Assembly (NCBI RefSeq): GCF_022346995.1
Contig: NZ_JAKRNM010000011.1
Coordinates: forward strand, 91,691 to 155,690
DNA: 64,000 bases
Source of the DNA: Paenibacillus sp. ACRRY
Lineage (GTDB): Bacteria > Bacillota > Bacilli > Paenibacillales > Paenibacillaceae
Direction: 5' to 3'
Shown here: one piece after another, positions 1 to 8,595 of the stretch
Position numbering within the stretch: position 1 is the first letter of the stretch
Layout of the letters: each line of letters begins with the position of its first letter
The notes under the pieces: generated by a model
The model's input: the letters and a program-made list of their open reading frames with translations, nothing else
Told to the model about the DNA's origin: nothing
Databases searched by the model: none
Translations under genes and position numbers: made by a program

Positions 1-8
1 ATTACGAA

Positions 9-38
9 TTGATCAAAAAACATGGTTCCATGTACTAT
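9..38 (+). promoter_or_regulatory. Possible promoter with internal palindrome upstream of the sugar transporter genes
   Basis: TTGATC (9-14) and TACTAT (33-38) are separated by 18 bases, a plausible but weak sigma-A promoter. A perfect inverted repeat, ACATGG-TT-CCATGT (20-33), fills most of the spacer, where a repressor could block polymerase. A second inverted repeat, TGTAAT-N5-ATTACA (132-148), lies just before the ribosome site of the first permease. Positions 1-174 otherwise hold no gene. Both readings are inference. Confidence 0.35.
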
Positions 39-174
39 CGAATTAAGAAAGCGCTACCTGATACTATTACTAACACGGTCGGCGCCAAAACATCAATTCG
101 ATCGAAAAACAGGATGTTTAAGAGAAGTAAATGTAATGTATTATTACACTTGAGGTGTAGAAGGAGTGACGCAA

Positions 175-1152
175 ATGAGTCGAGCTACGGAAAGCATACC
201 CGCCAACCTGGAACTCCAGCAAAGGAATCATGTGGAGCCCAAAAGGCAGCATCCATTCATCAAAAGCCTCAAGAAGCATTGGGAGCTCTATCTGCTCGTT
301 CTGCCTCCCGTGTTGTATCTGTTGATCTTCAAGTACATCCCGATGGTTGGAGTCCAGATCGCCTTTAAGGATTTTAGTGTAGTCAAAGGAATCTGGGGAA
401 GTCCTTGGGTTGGATTCAAACACTTCGAAGCATTCTTCGAATCCCCCAACTTCTGGCTCCTGATCAAAAATACGATCGGCATCAGCTTCTATTCCCTGAT
501 CGCCGGGTTCCCCATTCCGATCCTGCTTGCGCTGGCGCTGAATGAGATCCGAACGGGTTACTTTAAGAAGACCGTCCAGATGGTCACCTACGCTCCGCAT
601 TTTATCTCCACGGTTGTGATGGTATCCATTATTATTCTGATGCTGTCCCCGCATGTGGGCGTGGTAGACAAGCTGTTCACACTGCTCGGCTTCCCGATGA
701 CCAACTTCATGGGCATTCCGGAATACTTCAAATCGATCTATGTCTGGTCCGGTGTGTGGCAGGGCATGGGATATTCATCCATCATATACATCGCAGCTCT
801 TGCTGGTGTTGATCCATCACTGTATGAGGCAGCGAAGATGGACGGCGCTTCAAGGCTTCGGAAAATTTGGCATATCGACCTTCCAACACTCGTTCCGGTC
901 ACCGTTATCATGCTGATTCTGAGTTTGGGCAGCATTATGGGTGTCGGCTTTGAAAAAATATATCTGATGCAGAATCCGCTCAACACAAGCGCATCGGAGG
1001 TCATCTCCACGTATGTGTACAAGGTTGGTCTGATCGGTGCAAATTTCAGCTTCTCCTCGGCAGTAGGGTTGTTCAACTCCATTATCAATCTGATCCTGCT
1101 GATCATCGTCAACGGCATTTCCCGCAAAGTATCCCAGAACAGCTTGTGGTAA
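175..1152 (+). CDS. CUT1-type sugar ABC transporter permease (LplB/YteP-like)
   Basis: Inner-membrane permease of a carbohydrate importer, 325 residues, about the family's usual size. After a ~35-residue cytosolic start it has six hydrophobic segments. The EAA loop that contacts the ATPase reads YEAAKMDGASRLRKIWHIDLP, the classic EAA...G pattern. The ATG at 175 is chosen over a GTG at 166 because AAGGAG (161-166) sits 8 bases before the ATG and overlaps the GTG. It forms an operon with the next permease (15-base gap) and a binding lipoprotein. No ATPase gene is nearby; such importers usually share a general MsmX-type ATPase. The substrate is not certain; the downstream GH3 and GH38 enzymes suggest a glycan oligosaccharide. 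Confidence 0.93.
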   Translation: MSRATESIPANLELQQRNHVEPKRQHPFIKSLKKHWELYLLVLPPVLYLLIFKYIPMVGVQIAFKDFSVVKGIWGSPWVGFKHFEAFFESPNFWLLIKNTIGISFYSLIAGFPIPILLALALNEIRTGYFKKTVQMVTYAPHFISTVVMVSIIILMLSPHVGVVDKLFTLLGFPMTNFMGIPEYFKSIYVWSGVWQGMGYSSIIYIAALAGVDPSLYEAAKMDGASRLRKIWHIDLPTLVPVTVIMLILSLGSIMGVGFEKIYLMQNPLNTSASEVISTYVYKVGLIGANFSFSSAVGLFNSIINLILLIIVNGISRKVSQNSLW

Positions 1153-1167
1153 AGGAGGAGCTCATCC

Positions 1168-2076
1168 ATGTTCAACCTGTTTAATCGTAATCGCATCAAG
1201 GATCCGCTCGGTGACCGCATCTTCATGACACTCAACTATATCTTTCTGTTCGCCATACTGTTAACGGTATTTTACCCCCTCTTATATATCATCAGTTCTT
1301 CATTCAGCTCTTCAAGAGCTGTTACATCCGGTCAGGTGTGGCTGTTTCCGGTGGACTTTAACATCAAGGCATACATCTCCATTTTCAAAAGCCAGCAGCT
1401 CATGCTCGGTTTCTACAACACGATCATCTACACCGTGGTCGGCACATTCATTAACGTGGCACTGACCGTCATGCTGGCTTATCCCTTGTCACGCAAGTCG
1501 TTCTATGGACGAGGGGCCATTATCATTTTCATGATGATTACGATGTTCTTCGATGGCGGTTTGATTCCTACCTACCTCCTGATGAAAGACCTGCACCTGC
1601 TCGATACACGCTGGGCGATGTGGCTGCCAGGAGCGCTCGCAGTGTTCCAGGTCATCGTGGCGAGAACCTTCTTCCAATCTTCCATCCCGGAAGAACTCGG
1701 AGAGGCGGCGGAAATGGATGGCTGCCGGGATATCCGGTATTTGATCAGTGTCGTTCTTCCGTTGTCGAAGCCCATTCTGGCTGTCATGACCCTCATGTAT
1801 GCCGTAGGTCACTGGAATGCGTATTTTGATGCCCTGATCTATCTGCGTTCCGAAAAGTTGTTCCCGCTACAATACGTGCTGCGCAATCTGCTCATCCTGA
1901 ATGCGGCTGATCCGGCGATGCTCGCCAATACCAGTCAACAGATGCGGGATCAGGGCTTCGAGCAGGTATTGAAATATGCACTTATCGTTGTCGCAAGTAT
2001 TCCAATTTTGATCATGTATCCGTTTGTACAGAAGCATTTTGTCAAAGGGGTCATGGTTGGTTCCCTCAAGGGATAA
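1168..2076 (+). CDS. CUT1-type sugar ABC transporter permease (LplC/YtcP-like)
   Basis: Second membrane subunit of the importer, 302 residues with six predicted membrane helices. The coupling loop reads GEAAEMDGCRDIRYLISVVLP, the EAA motif of CUT1 permeases. The C-terminal VKGVMVGSLKG is typical of YtcP-type permeases. The ribosome site AAAGGAGG (1151-1158) overlaps the stop of the preceding permease, so the two are co-transcribed and probably translationally coupled. They should form the heterodimeric channel. Confidence 0.93.
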   Translation: MFNLFNRNRIKDPLGDRIFMTLNYIFLFAILLTVFYPLLYIISSSFSSSRAVTSGQVWLFPVDFNIKAYISIFKSQQLMLGFYNTIIYTVVGTFINVALTVMLAYPLSRKSFYGRGAIIIFMMITMFFDGGLIPTYLLMKDLHLLDTRWAMWLPGALAVFQVIVARTFFQSSIPEELGEAAEMDGCRDIRYLISVVLPLSKPILAVMTLMYAVGHWNAYFDALIYLRSEKLFPLQYVLRNLLILNAADPAMLANTSQQMRDQGFEQVLKYALIVVASIPILIMYPFVQKHFVKGVMVGSLKG

Positions 2077-2204
2077 TTCATAGAAATGATGCCCGGCTGG
2101 CCTCTTGAAAGGAGGTGGCAGGAACACGCCGGCTTCCGGGATCGGTTTTATACGAGTGCATTAAACGAGTTGTATGCCGTTTTGAACAAAAAGGAGGAGT
2201 CAGA

Positions 2205-3842
2205 TTGAGAAAATCTTGGATTTCGATGTTGTTTCTGGTCTTTGCTTCGATGGCTTTGTTGTCCGCATGCGGTTCATCCGAAGAATCGGGTGCAGGTAGC
2301 GACGGTAGCGGCGAGAGCGGTGGCCCTGTAACGATGACTTTCTTTGCCCCGCAAGGCAAAGCGTCCATGGAAGAGAATGAGTTCACCCAATTTATCGAAG
2401 ACAAGTTCGACGTTACCCTGAAATGGGATCTGGCCCCGACAGATGCATTACAGGACCGCAGACAATTGCTGCTCGCCAGTGGTGATTATCCCGAAGTGTT
2501 CCTTCACGGCAAGTTCACCACCTCAGATCTTCAGAACTATGGAAAACAAGGCGTGTTCCTTCCGCTGCAGGATCTGATTCAGGAATATGGTCCGAATCTG
2601 ACCAAGATCATGGAAGAGAAGCCATATTTCAAAGAAGCCATTACCGCTCCGGATGGCAACATCTATGCCCTGCCGATCTTCAATGAATGTTATCACTGTA
2701 CGTATGCACAGAAGTACTGGATCAACACGGAATGGCTCGATAACCTGGGTCTGAAAATGCCAACAACGACGGATGAACTGTACACAGTGCTGAAGGCGTT
2801 CAAAGAGCAGGACCCCAATGGTAACGGCAAGGCTGATGAGATTCCTCTCACTGGCGCACCGAACAAGTACGTATGGAATGGCAACATTGATGCCTACCTG
2901 ATGAACAGCTTTATCTACAACGATAACGACAAATACCTGATCGTGAACGATGGCAAGGTTGATTTTGCAGCAAACAAGGATGAGTGGAAAAAAGGGCTGG
3001 AGTATATGAACAAGCTTTATGCGGAAGGCCTGATTGACCCGGCTTCCTTCACGCAAAATGACCAGGCCATCGGACAGCTGGGAAATAAGGAAGGCGACGA
3101 AGTGGTCGGCTCCATTACGACAGCACTGGTCAGCTATCTCGTGAACACCTATGACAAAGATATTACACGTCACCAGCATTGGGAGATCGTTCCTCCATTG
3201 AAAGGACCGGATGGCGTACAGACAACAGGTGCTACACAAAGCGTAGGCGAATTTGAGTTTGCCATCACGAACAAAGCAACAGAAGCACAGCAGATTGCGG
3301 CAATCAAAATTGTGGATTACATGTTCAGTGAAGAAGGTGCCTTGTACGCGGAATATGGCCCGACGGAAGGCAAGGGATGGAAGAAGGCTGATGCAGATGA
3401 GAAAAACATCAATGGTGAGCCTGCCAAGTACAGCTACTATAACCTGCCTGAACGTGATCCGAACGTTGTCGTTAACGAAAGCTGGTCGCAGATCGGAGCA
3501 CATGACTTGTCCAATACGTTCCGTAACCTGTTTGCCGAAGGTCAAAATCCATTAGAGGCAGAAGGCTACGGTACAAGGCTGGCTCAAGCGACCAATGTGT
3601 ATGAGCCATATGCACCAAAAGAAGTATATCCGGCAAATGTATTTATTCGTCCGGAGGATACCGAATCGGCTGCACAACTTACCACAGCCATCAAGGATTA
3701 TGTGCAGACCAATATGGCGCAGTTCATTATCGGCAGCAAAAGCATCGATAAGGAATGGGATTCATATGTCAAAGGCTTCGATGGACTGGGACTCAGCAAT
3801 TACCTTGAGATCTACCAGCGTGCAATTGAGAAGGATCAATAA
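2205..3842 (+). CDS. Extracellular sugar-binding lipoprotein (LplA-like)
   Basis: Substrate-binding component of the upstream permease pair, 545 residues, the size of the long LplA/YtcQ-type binding proteins. The start is TTG at 2205, 5 bases after AAGGAGGAG (2191-2199); an upstream GTG/ATG-type extension would put 30 non-signal residues before the leader. A lipoprotein signal ends in the lipobox LLSAC, with the lipidated cysteine at residue 22, followed by a Gly/Ser-rich linker. The body is an alternating alpha/beta binding protein. It is the last gene of the unit: a strong hairpin terminator follows at 3866. The ligand cannot be read from sequence. Confidence 0.92.
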   Translation: MRKSWISMLFLVFASMALLSACGSSEESGAGSDGSGESGGPVTMTFFAPQGKASMEENEFTQFIEDKFDVTLKWDLAPTDALQDRRQLLLASGDYPEVFLHGKFTTSDLQNYGKQGVFLPLQDLIQEYGPNLTKIMEEKPYFKEAITAPDGNIYALPIFNECYHCTYAQKYWINTEWLDNLGLKMPTTTDELYTVLKAFKEQDPNGNGKADEIPLTGAPNKYVWNGNIDAYLMNSFIYNDNDKYLIVNDGKVDFAANKDEWKKGLEYMNKLYAEGLIDPASFTQNDQAIGQLGNKEGDEVVGSITTALVSYLVNTYDKDITRHQHWEIVPPLKGPDGVQTTGATQSVGEFEFAITNKATEAQQIAAIKIVDYMFSEEGALYAEYGPTEGKGWKKADADEKNINGEPAKYSYYNLPERDPNVVVNESWSQIGAHDLSNTFRNLFAEGQNPLEAEGYGTRLAQATNVYEPYAPKEVYPANVFIRPEDTESAAQLTTAIKDYVQTNMAQFIIGSKSIDKEWDSYVKGFDGLGLSNYLEIYQRAIEKDQ

Positions 3843-3865
3843 TAATTGAGGAATTCAAGATCGAG

Positions 3866-3903
3866 ACTGTCCCGAAGTCACCAATGACCGGGACAGTTTT
3901 ATC
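3866..3903 (+). terminator. Intrinsic terminator of the sugar transporter operon
   Basis: Perfect 9-base stem ACTGTCCCG (3866-3874) / CGGGACAGT (3889-3897) with a 14-base loop, followed by TTTTAT. Confidence 0.85.
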
Positions 3904-3905
3904 CT

Positions 3906-3933
3906 TTGACAACCCCACTTCCTCCGATATAAT
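3906..3933 (+). promoter_or_regulatory. Strong sigma-A promoter for the AraC regulator
   Basis: Consensus TTGACA (3906-3911) and TATAAT (3928-3933) are separated by 16 bases, directly after the terminator and about 80 bases before the regulator's start. The regulator, and probably the GH3/GH38 genes behind it, therefore has a transcript separate from the transporter. Confidence 0.85.
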
Positions 3934-4013
3934 ACGGATTATTTATAAATAGTTAACGACCAGAGCGAGTGGTTGTCGTCACACGTATAAACAGTGGTGG
4001 GGGGACCTTGGGG

Positions 4014-6227
4014 ATGAACAACAATTGGTTTAGACGTTTGCTGCTTTCGTATCTGCCTGTGTTTTTTATTGTGACTACGATTCTATTTATTATCTTCTTC
4101 CAGATTTTCAATGAACAGAACCGCAAGGAAGCGCTCAAGGCCAATGAATTTCTGGCTTCACAAGTGACGCAGTATTTGGATAATTCCCTGCGCTCGATAG
4201 ACTTCAAGGTGCTGCGCGAGATTTTGACCAATCCGAATCTGAAAAATTATTACGCGGTAACCGGAAGTGATGATGTCTATGCCGGTATTCAGGCAGTTCA
4301 GGTTATCGACGAATTGAAAATAGAATATCCACTGATCGACTCCATTTATATGGTCCGCTACAGGGATGACAAGGTATTCAGCAATGGCAAACCCGTGCCC
4401 ATCGAGGAATTCCCGGATGCGGCATTTATAGAAGACAGCCGGGCTGCAGAAACGCAGAAATGGGTCGGCGGAAGAACCTTCAGGGCCTTTCCCACAGAGG
4501 AAGGGAAACAGGTCATTACACTAATCCGTGGAGTTGGCAATGGGAGTGGCCTGATTGTTGTGAATGTCGATCTGCAGACGCTGCAGAAGTCCATTATGCA
4601 GATGTATGATCCGGAGTTTACCTTCGTCAACATATTCAACCGGTCGGGTGGCAATCTGTGGGACAGCGGAGTGACAGAGGAGCATGCAGCCAAAGCCTCT
4701 TCCGGCGAAGTTTTCTCCGAGTTTACTTCAAGTTATAGCGGTTGGAAGGTTCAAACGGGACTGAACAACGGCAAAGTCGTCAAATTTGCCCTGAAATTCT
4801 ACAATATCTGGTTTGTGTTTGCCGTGGCTGTTGTTCTGATTGGTGTGGTGTGGGTGATCTATGTAACTCGCAGGAATTACAAGCCGATTCAGCAGATCGT
4901 CACGTTAATCGAGACGGTTGCTTCACAGAAACAGCCAGGCATAGGCCATTCCAAGGAGAACGAATTCCGATTTATCCAGGCCACGCTGGAACAAATGATT
5001 GACCAGACGAAGCAGTATCAGGAGGAGTATGAAGAGAATCTGATTTTGAAGAAGAAATACTTCTTTCAGGAACTGCTGGAGGGAACGAAGGAGTTTACCG
5101 CCGATGAACTCTCTGCTGAGATGAACAGGTTTAGCCTGCCGCAATTGGATGACAGATGGACCGTAATGGTTGTTGAGATCGACCGCTATTCCCGCTTTAT
5201 TGAAGAATATCATGTGCAGGACCAGTCCCTTCTAAAATTTGTATTGTCCAGCATTCTGCAGGAGAGCGCCCGTAAGGAAGATACGGAAGTATGGGCTGAG
5301 TGGATCTCGGACCATCGCCTGTATGCCATCTTATGGTTGCCGGACACACCGCAGCCGGAAGAGAGTGAACGCAGGCTGTTGGAAGGCTATCTGGGCCAGG
5401 TCGAGCAGTATCTGAACTTTACGGTAACCATTGGAATTGGGCGGGTGGCTGTCGATCTGCGTGGCCTAAGAGCCTCTTTCAAGGAAGCTGTCCATGCGCT
5501 CGATTACAAAGCGGTGCTGGGTGTGAACCGGATTATTCCGTATGGTGATGTACCAGGCTCAACCAATGATGTGTATGAGTTCTTGAAGACCATATCGCTG
5601 TTGGTGCAGGCCATGCGGCTGTCTGATGACGATTGGGATAAGCATTTTGACAGACTGTTTGAGCAGATTCATGCCTCGATGCTATCCCGTCAGGAAATCA
5701 TGAACACGATCCAGTTGCTATTCCAGCATGTGAACCGTGAATTTGCAGAGCTGCCTCGTGAGTACCACGAGCTGTGGGCAGAGGTCATGGGTCATCTGCT
5801 TCGGAATTTGGAGGATTGGGAAACAGCCGAAGATCTGCAGGAATTGTGCAAGGATGGCTTCCAAAAACTTGCCGGACAGATGCAGGCACTGCGCTGTTCC
5901 AAAAAACACCGGACGCATATTCTGGAGATTCGCAAGTATATCGAAGAGAACTATAACAATCCTGATCTGTCTTTGAATTATTTGAGTGACTTGTTCGATA
6001 TTAATCCGAAATATTTAAGTAAGCTTTTCAAGGATGAGATTGGTGAGAAATTTGTGGATTTGCTGATCAGTCAGCGAATAGAGAAGGCCAAGCAGTTGAT
6101 GCAGGAGACGGATAAGGCCATTCAGGAGATCAGCGAGGAAGTCGGATACACGAATTACAACTCATTCAACCGCGCCTTCAAAAATGTGGTAGGTGTCGCA
6201 CCGAGTGATTACCGAAAAGCAATATGA
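4014..6227 (+). CDS. Membrane-bound AraC-family regulator with extracellular sensor domain
   Basis: One-component sensor and transcription factor of 737 residues. Membrane helix 1 spans ~8-30, an extracellular Cache-like sensor ~31-260, helix 2 ~262-285, then a linker and GGDEF-like degenerate cytosolic region, and an AraC DNA-binding domain in the last 100 residues (helices around LNYLSDLFDINPKYLSKLFK and IQEISEEVGYTNYNSFNRAF). There is no receiver or kinase domain, so a ligand signal probably passes directly across the membrane. ATG 4014 is preferred over an upstream in-frame start because GGTGG/GGGGG precedes it at 3996-4004. It lies between the transporter and the glycosidases and probably controls both; this is inference from position. 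Confidence 0.9.
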   Translation: MNNNWFRRLLLSYLPVFFIVTTILFIIFFQIFNEQNRKEALKANEFLASQVTQYLDNSLRSIDFKVLREILTNPNLKNYYAVTGSDDVYAGIQAVQVIDELKIEYPLIDSIYMVRYRDDKVFSNGKPVPIEEFPDAAFIEDSRAAETQKWVGGRTFRAFPTEEGKQVITLIRGVGNGSGLIVVNVDLQTLQKSIMQMYDPEFTFVNIFNRSGGNLWDSGVTEEHAAKASSGEVFSEFTSSYSGWKVQTGLNNGKVVKFALKFYNIWFVFAVAVVLIGVVWVIYVTRRNYKPIQQIVTLIETVASQKQPGIGHSKENEFRFIQATLEQMIDQTKQYQEEYEENLILKKKYFFQELLEGTKEFTADELSAEMNRFSLPQLDDRWTVMVVEIDRYSRFIEEYHVQDQSLLKFVLSSILQESARKEDTEVWAEWISDHRLYAILWLPDTPQPEESERRLLEGYLGQVEQYLNFTVTIGIGRVAVDLRGLRASFKEAVHALDYKAVLGVNRIIPYGDVPGSTNDVYEFLKTISLLVQAMRLSDDDWDKHFDRLFEQIHASMLSRQEIMNTIQLLFQHVNREFAELPREYHELWAEVMGHLLRNLEDWETAEDLQELCKDGFQKLAGQMQALRCSKKHRTHILEIRKYIEENYNNPDLSLNYLSDLFDINPKYLSKLFKDEIGEKFVDLLISQRIEKAKQLMQETDKAIQEISEEVGYTNYNSFNRAFKNVVGVAPSDYRKAI

Positions 6228-6282
6228 TCTCAAGTGGAACACAACCAGCAAGCCAAGCCAAATGCATAAGGAGAATGTGCAC

Positions 6283-8595
6283 ATGGATTATAGAGATGCT
6301 TCGTTACCGATCCCCGAGCGGGTACAAAATTTGCTTGAACAGATGACTACGGAAGAGAAAATCGGTCAGCTGATCCAGCCGATGGGCTGGAAGACATACC
6401 GGAAAGAGTCGGATGGCACCGTACAAGTGACGGAGGAATTCAAGGAGAATATCGCGCAAGGTGGCGTTGGTTCACTATACGGCGTGCTTCGTGCCGATCC
6501 GTGGACCGAGGTAACACTGGAAACTGGGCTGACCCCGGGCCAGGGAGCGGCTGCCACCAATGAAATTCAGCGCTATGCGATTGAAAACTCGCGTCTGGGC
6601 ATTCCCATTTTGTTCGGGGAAGAATGTTCGCATGGCCATATGGCGATCGGGGCAACCGTATTTCCGGTGCCGCTGGCCGTAGGAAGCATGTGGAATACGG
6701 AATTGTACCGCAAGATGTGTGAGGCCATTGCGGTCGAGACTCGCAGCCAGGGCGGAGCAGCAACCTATTCGCCTGTGCTGGATGTGGTACGGGACCCGAG
6801 ATGGGGACGGACCGAGGAGTGTTTTGCCGAAGACCCGTATCTGATTGGTGAGTTTGCTGTGGAAGCGATCAGGGGATTACAGGGAGACCGTCTCGATTCG
6901 GACCGGACCATTATGGCAACGCTGAAGCATTTTGCGGGATATGGAAGCTCGGAAGGAGGGCGTAATGCAGCTCCCGTGCATATGGGTCTGCGCGAGCTGC
7001 ACGAGGTAGACCTGCTGCCTTTCAAAAAGGCAGTGGAAGCCGGTGCCTGTTCTGTAATGACAGCGTACAACGAGATTGATGGTGTACCGTGCACTTCCAG
7101 CACGTATCTGTTGAATGATCTCCTGCGTGAGCAGTGGGGCTTTGAGGGGTTTGTCATCACCGACTTTGGTGCCATTCAGATGCTGGTTGGCGGACACAAC
7201 ACAGCGGAGAACGGGGAGCAGGCTGTAGCTCAGTCTCTTCAAGCGGGTGTGGATATGGAGATGTCCGGATTCATGTATCGTAAACATCTGGCGAAGGCAC
7301 TGGAGCAAGGATTGATCCATCATCAGGATCTGGATACGGCGGTATGGCGGATTCTGGAGATAAAGTTTAGATTGGGTCTGTTTGAGCAGCCTTATGTCGA
7401 CCCGGAATTTGCGGAGCGAGTGATTGGTTGCGAAGAGCATGTGGAGCTGGCAAGGAAGGCAGCCCAGGAAGGGATTGTTTTGCTCAAAAATAAGGAGAAT
7501 CTCCTTCCACTCAGCAAGACGAATTCGAAGATCGCTGTACTGGGTCCGAATGCCAATCATACGTATAACCAGCTGGGAGACTACACCTCTCCACAACCAA
7601 GTGGGCAGATTGTTACGGTGCTGGAAGGTATACGCCGCAAGGTTGGTGCTCAGGCGGATCAAATCCTGTACGCGCCTGGCTGCCGGATCAAAGGTGATTC
7701 CAGGGAGGGCTTTGCGCAAGCACTCGCTTGTGCTGAACAGGCCGACGTCATTGTGATGGTTATGGGTGGATCAAGCGCCCGCGACTTCGGAGAAGGCACG
7801 ATTGACCTGCGGACGGGTGCATCGGTTGTAACGGATAATCCATGGAATGATATGGAGTGTGGTGAAGGTATTGACCGTTCATCACTGAATCTGATGGGTG
7901 TGCAGCTGGAATTGGTGCAGGAGGTATATAAGCTGGGCAAACCCGTGGTTGTCGTATATATCAACGGGCGACCTATTGCAGAACCTTGGATCGACGAGCA
8001 TGTGCATGCCATTTTGGAGGCCTGGTACCCGGGACAGGAGGGCGGCAATGCGGTTGCAGACATTCTGTTTGGAGACGTGAATCCGTCCGGGCGTCTGACG
8101 ATCTCCATTCCCAAACATGTCGGACAACTTCCCGTCGTTTACAATGCCAGACGTACGCGGGGGAAGAGATATTTGGAGATGGATCTGGAGCCGCAATATC
8201 CGTTTGGGTTCGGGCTTAGTTATACTGCGTTTCAATATGACCATGTGAGAGTCGTGCCTGAAATGATCGAGCCGAATGGCAAGGCTGAGGTTCAGGTGGA
8301 GGTCACGAATACAGGTACGGTAGCCGGAGCTGAGGTAGTGCAATTTTATATAACAGACGAAGCTGCTTCCGTCACTCGGCCGGAAATGTCACTTAAGGGA
8401 TTTCGCAAGATCCATCTGGAGCCAGGACAGACCCGAACCGTTACTTTTGCCGTGAATGCAGAGCACCTGGAGCTCATGGACTCCCGACATCAGTGGGTGG
8501 TTGAGCCAGGCAAATTCCGTCTGATGGTTGGCAGCAGCTCTAAGGAATGGAAGGCATGTGATTTACAAGTGCAAAGTGAGGTGGGGCCGGTATGA
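6283..8595 (+). CDS. Glycoside hydrolase family 3 (beta-glucosidase/beta-xylosidase type)
   Basis: Retaining exo-hydrolase of 770 residues. An N-terminal TIM barrel carries DVVRDPRWGRTEECFAEDPY and KHFAGYG, with the nucleophile region GFVITDFGA (Asp about residue 294). It is followed by the alpha/beta sandwich domain and a C-terminal fibronectin III-like domain (from about residue 665). No signal peptide is visible, so it should act in the cytosol on imported oligosaccharides. ATG 6283 has AAGGAG (6268-6273) 9 bases upstream; the longer frame would overlap the regulator's end. The 4-base overlap with the following GH38 gene indicates coupled translation. Whether glucosides, xylosides or other beta-linked sugars are cut cannot be told from these motifs. 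Confidence 0.93.
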   Translation: MDYRDASLPIPERVQNLLEQMTTEEKIGQLIQPMGWKTYRKESDGTVQVTEEFKENIAQGGVGSLYGVLRADPWTEVTLETGLTPGQGAAATNEIQRYAIENSRLGIPILFGEECSHGHMAIGATVFPVPLAVGSMWNTELYRKMCEAIAVETRSQGGAATYSPVLDVVRDPRWGRTEECFAEDPYLIGEFAVEAIRGLQGDRLDSDRTIMATLKHFAGYGSSEGGRNAAPVHMGLRELHEVDLLPFKKAVEAGACSVMTAYNEIDGVPCTSSTYLLNDLLREQWGFEGFVITDFGAIQMLVGGHNTAENGEQAVAQSLQAGVDMEMSGFMYRKHLAKALEQGLIHHQDLDTAVWRILEIKFRLGLFEQPYVDPEFAERVIGCEEHVELARKAAQEGIVLLKNKENLLPLSKTNSKIAVLGPNANHTYNQLGDYTSPQPSGQIVTVLEGIRRKVGAQADQILYAPGCRIKGDSREGFAQALACAEQADVIVMVMGGSSARDFGEGTIDLRTGASVVTDNPWNDMECGEGIDRSSLNLMGVQLELVQEVYKLGKPVVVVYINGRPIAEPWIDEHVHAILEAWYPGQEGGNAVADILFGDVNPSGRLTISIPKHVGQLPVVYNARRTRGKRYLEMDLEPQYPFGFGLSYTAFQYDHVRVVPEMIEPNGKAEVQVEVTNTGTVAGAEVVQFYITDEAASVTRPEMSLKGFRKIHLEPGQTRTVTFAVNAEHLELMDSRHQWVVEPGKFRLMVGSSSKEWKACDLQVQSEVGPV

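Noticed and set aside
118..654. 178-residue minus-strand frame opposite the first permease
   Set aside because: Lies inside a well-supported permease gene; no ribosome site and an unlikely composition.
2523..3545. 340-residue minus-strand frame opposite the binding lipoprotein
   Set aside because: Shadow of the strong lipoprotein frame on the other strand; Cys/Phe/Val-rich and without signals.
6877..7719. 280-residue minus-strand frame opposite GH3
   Set aside because: Antisense shadow of the GH3 gene, whose motifs are certain.
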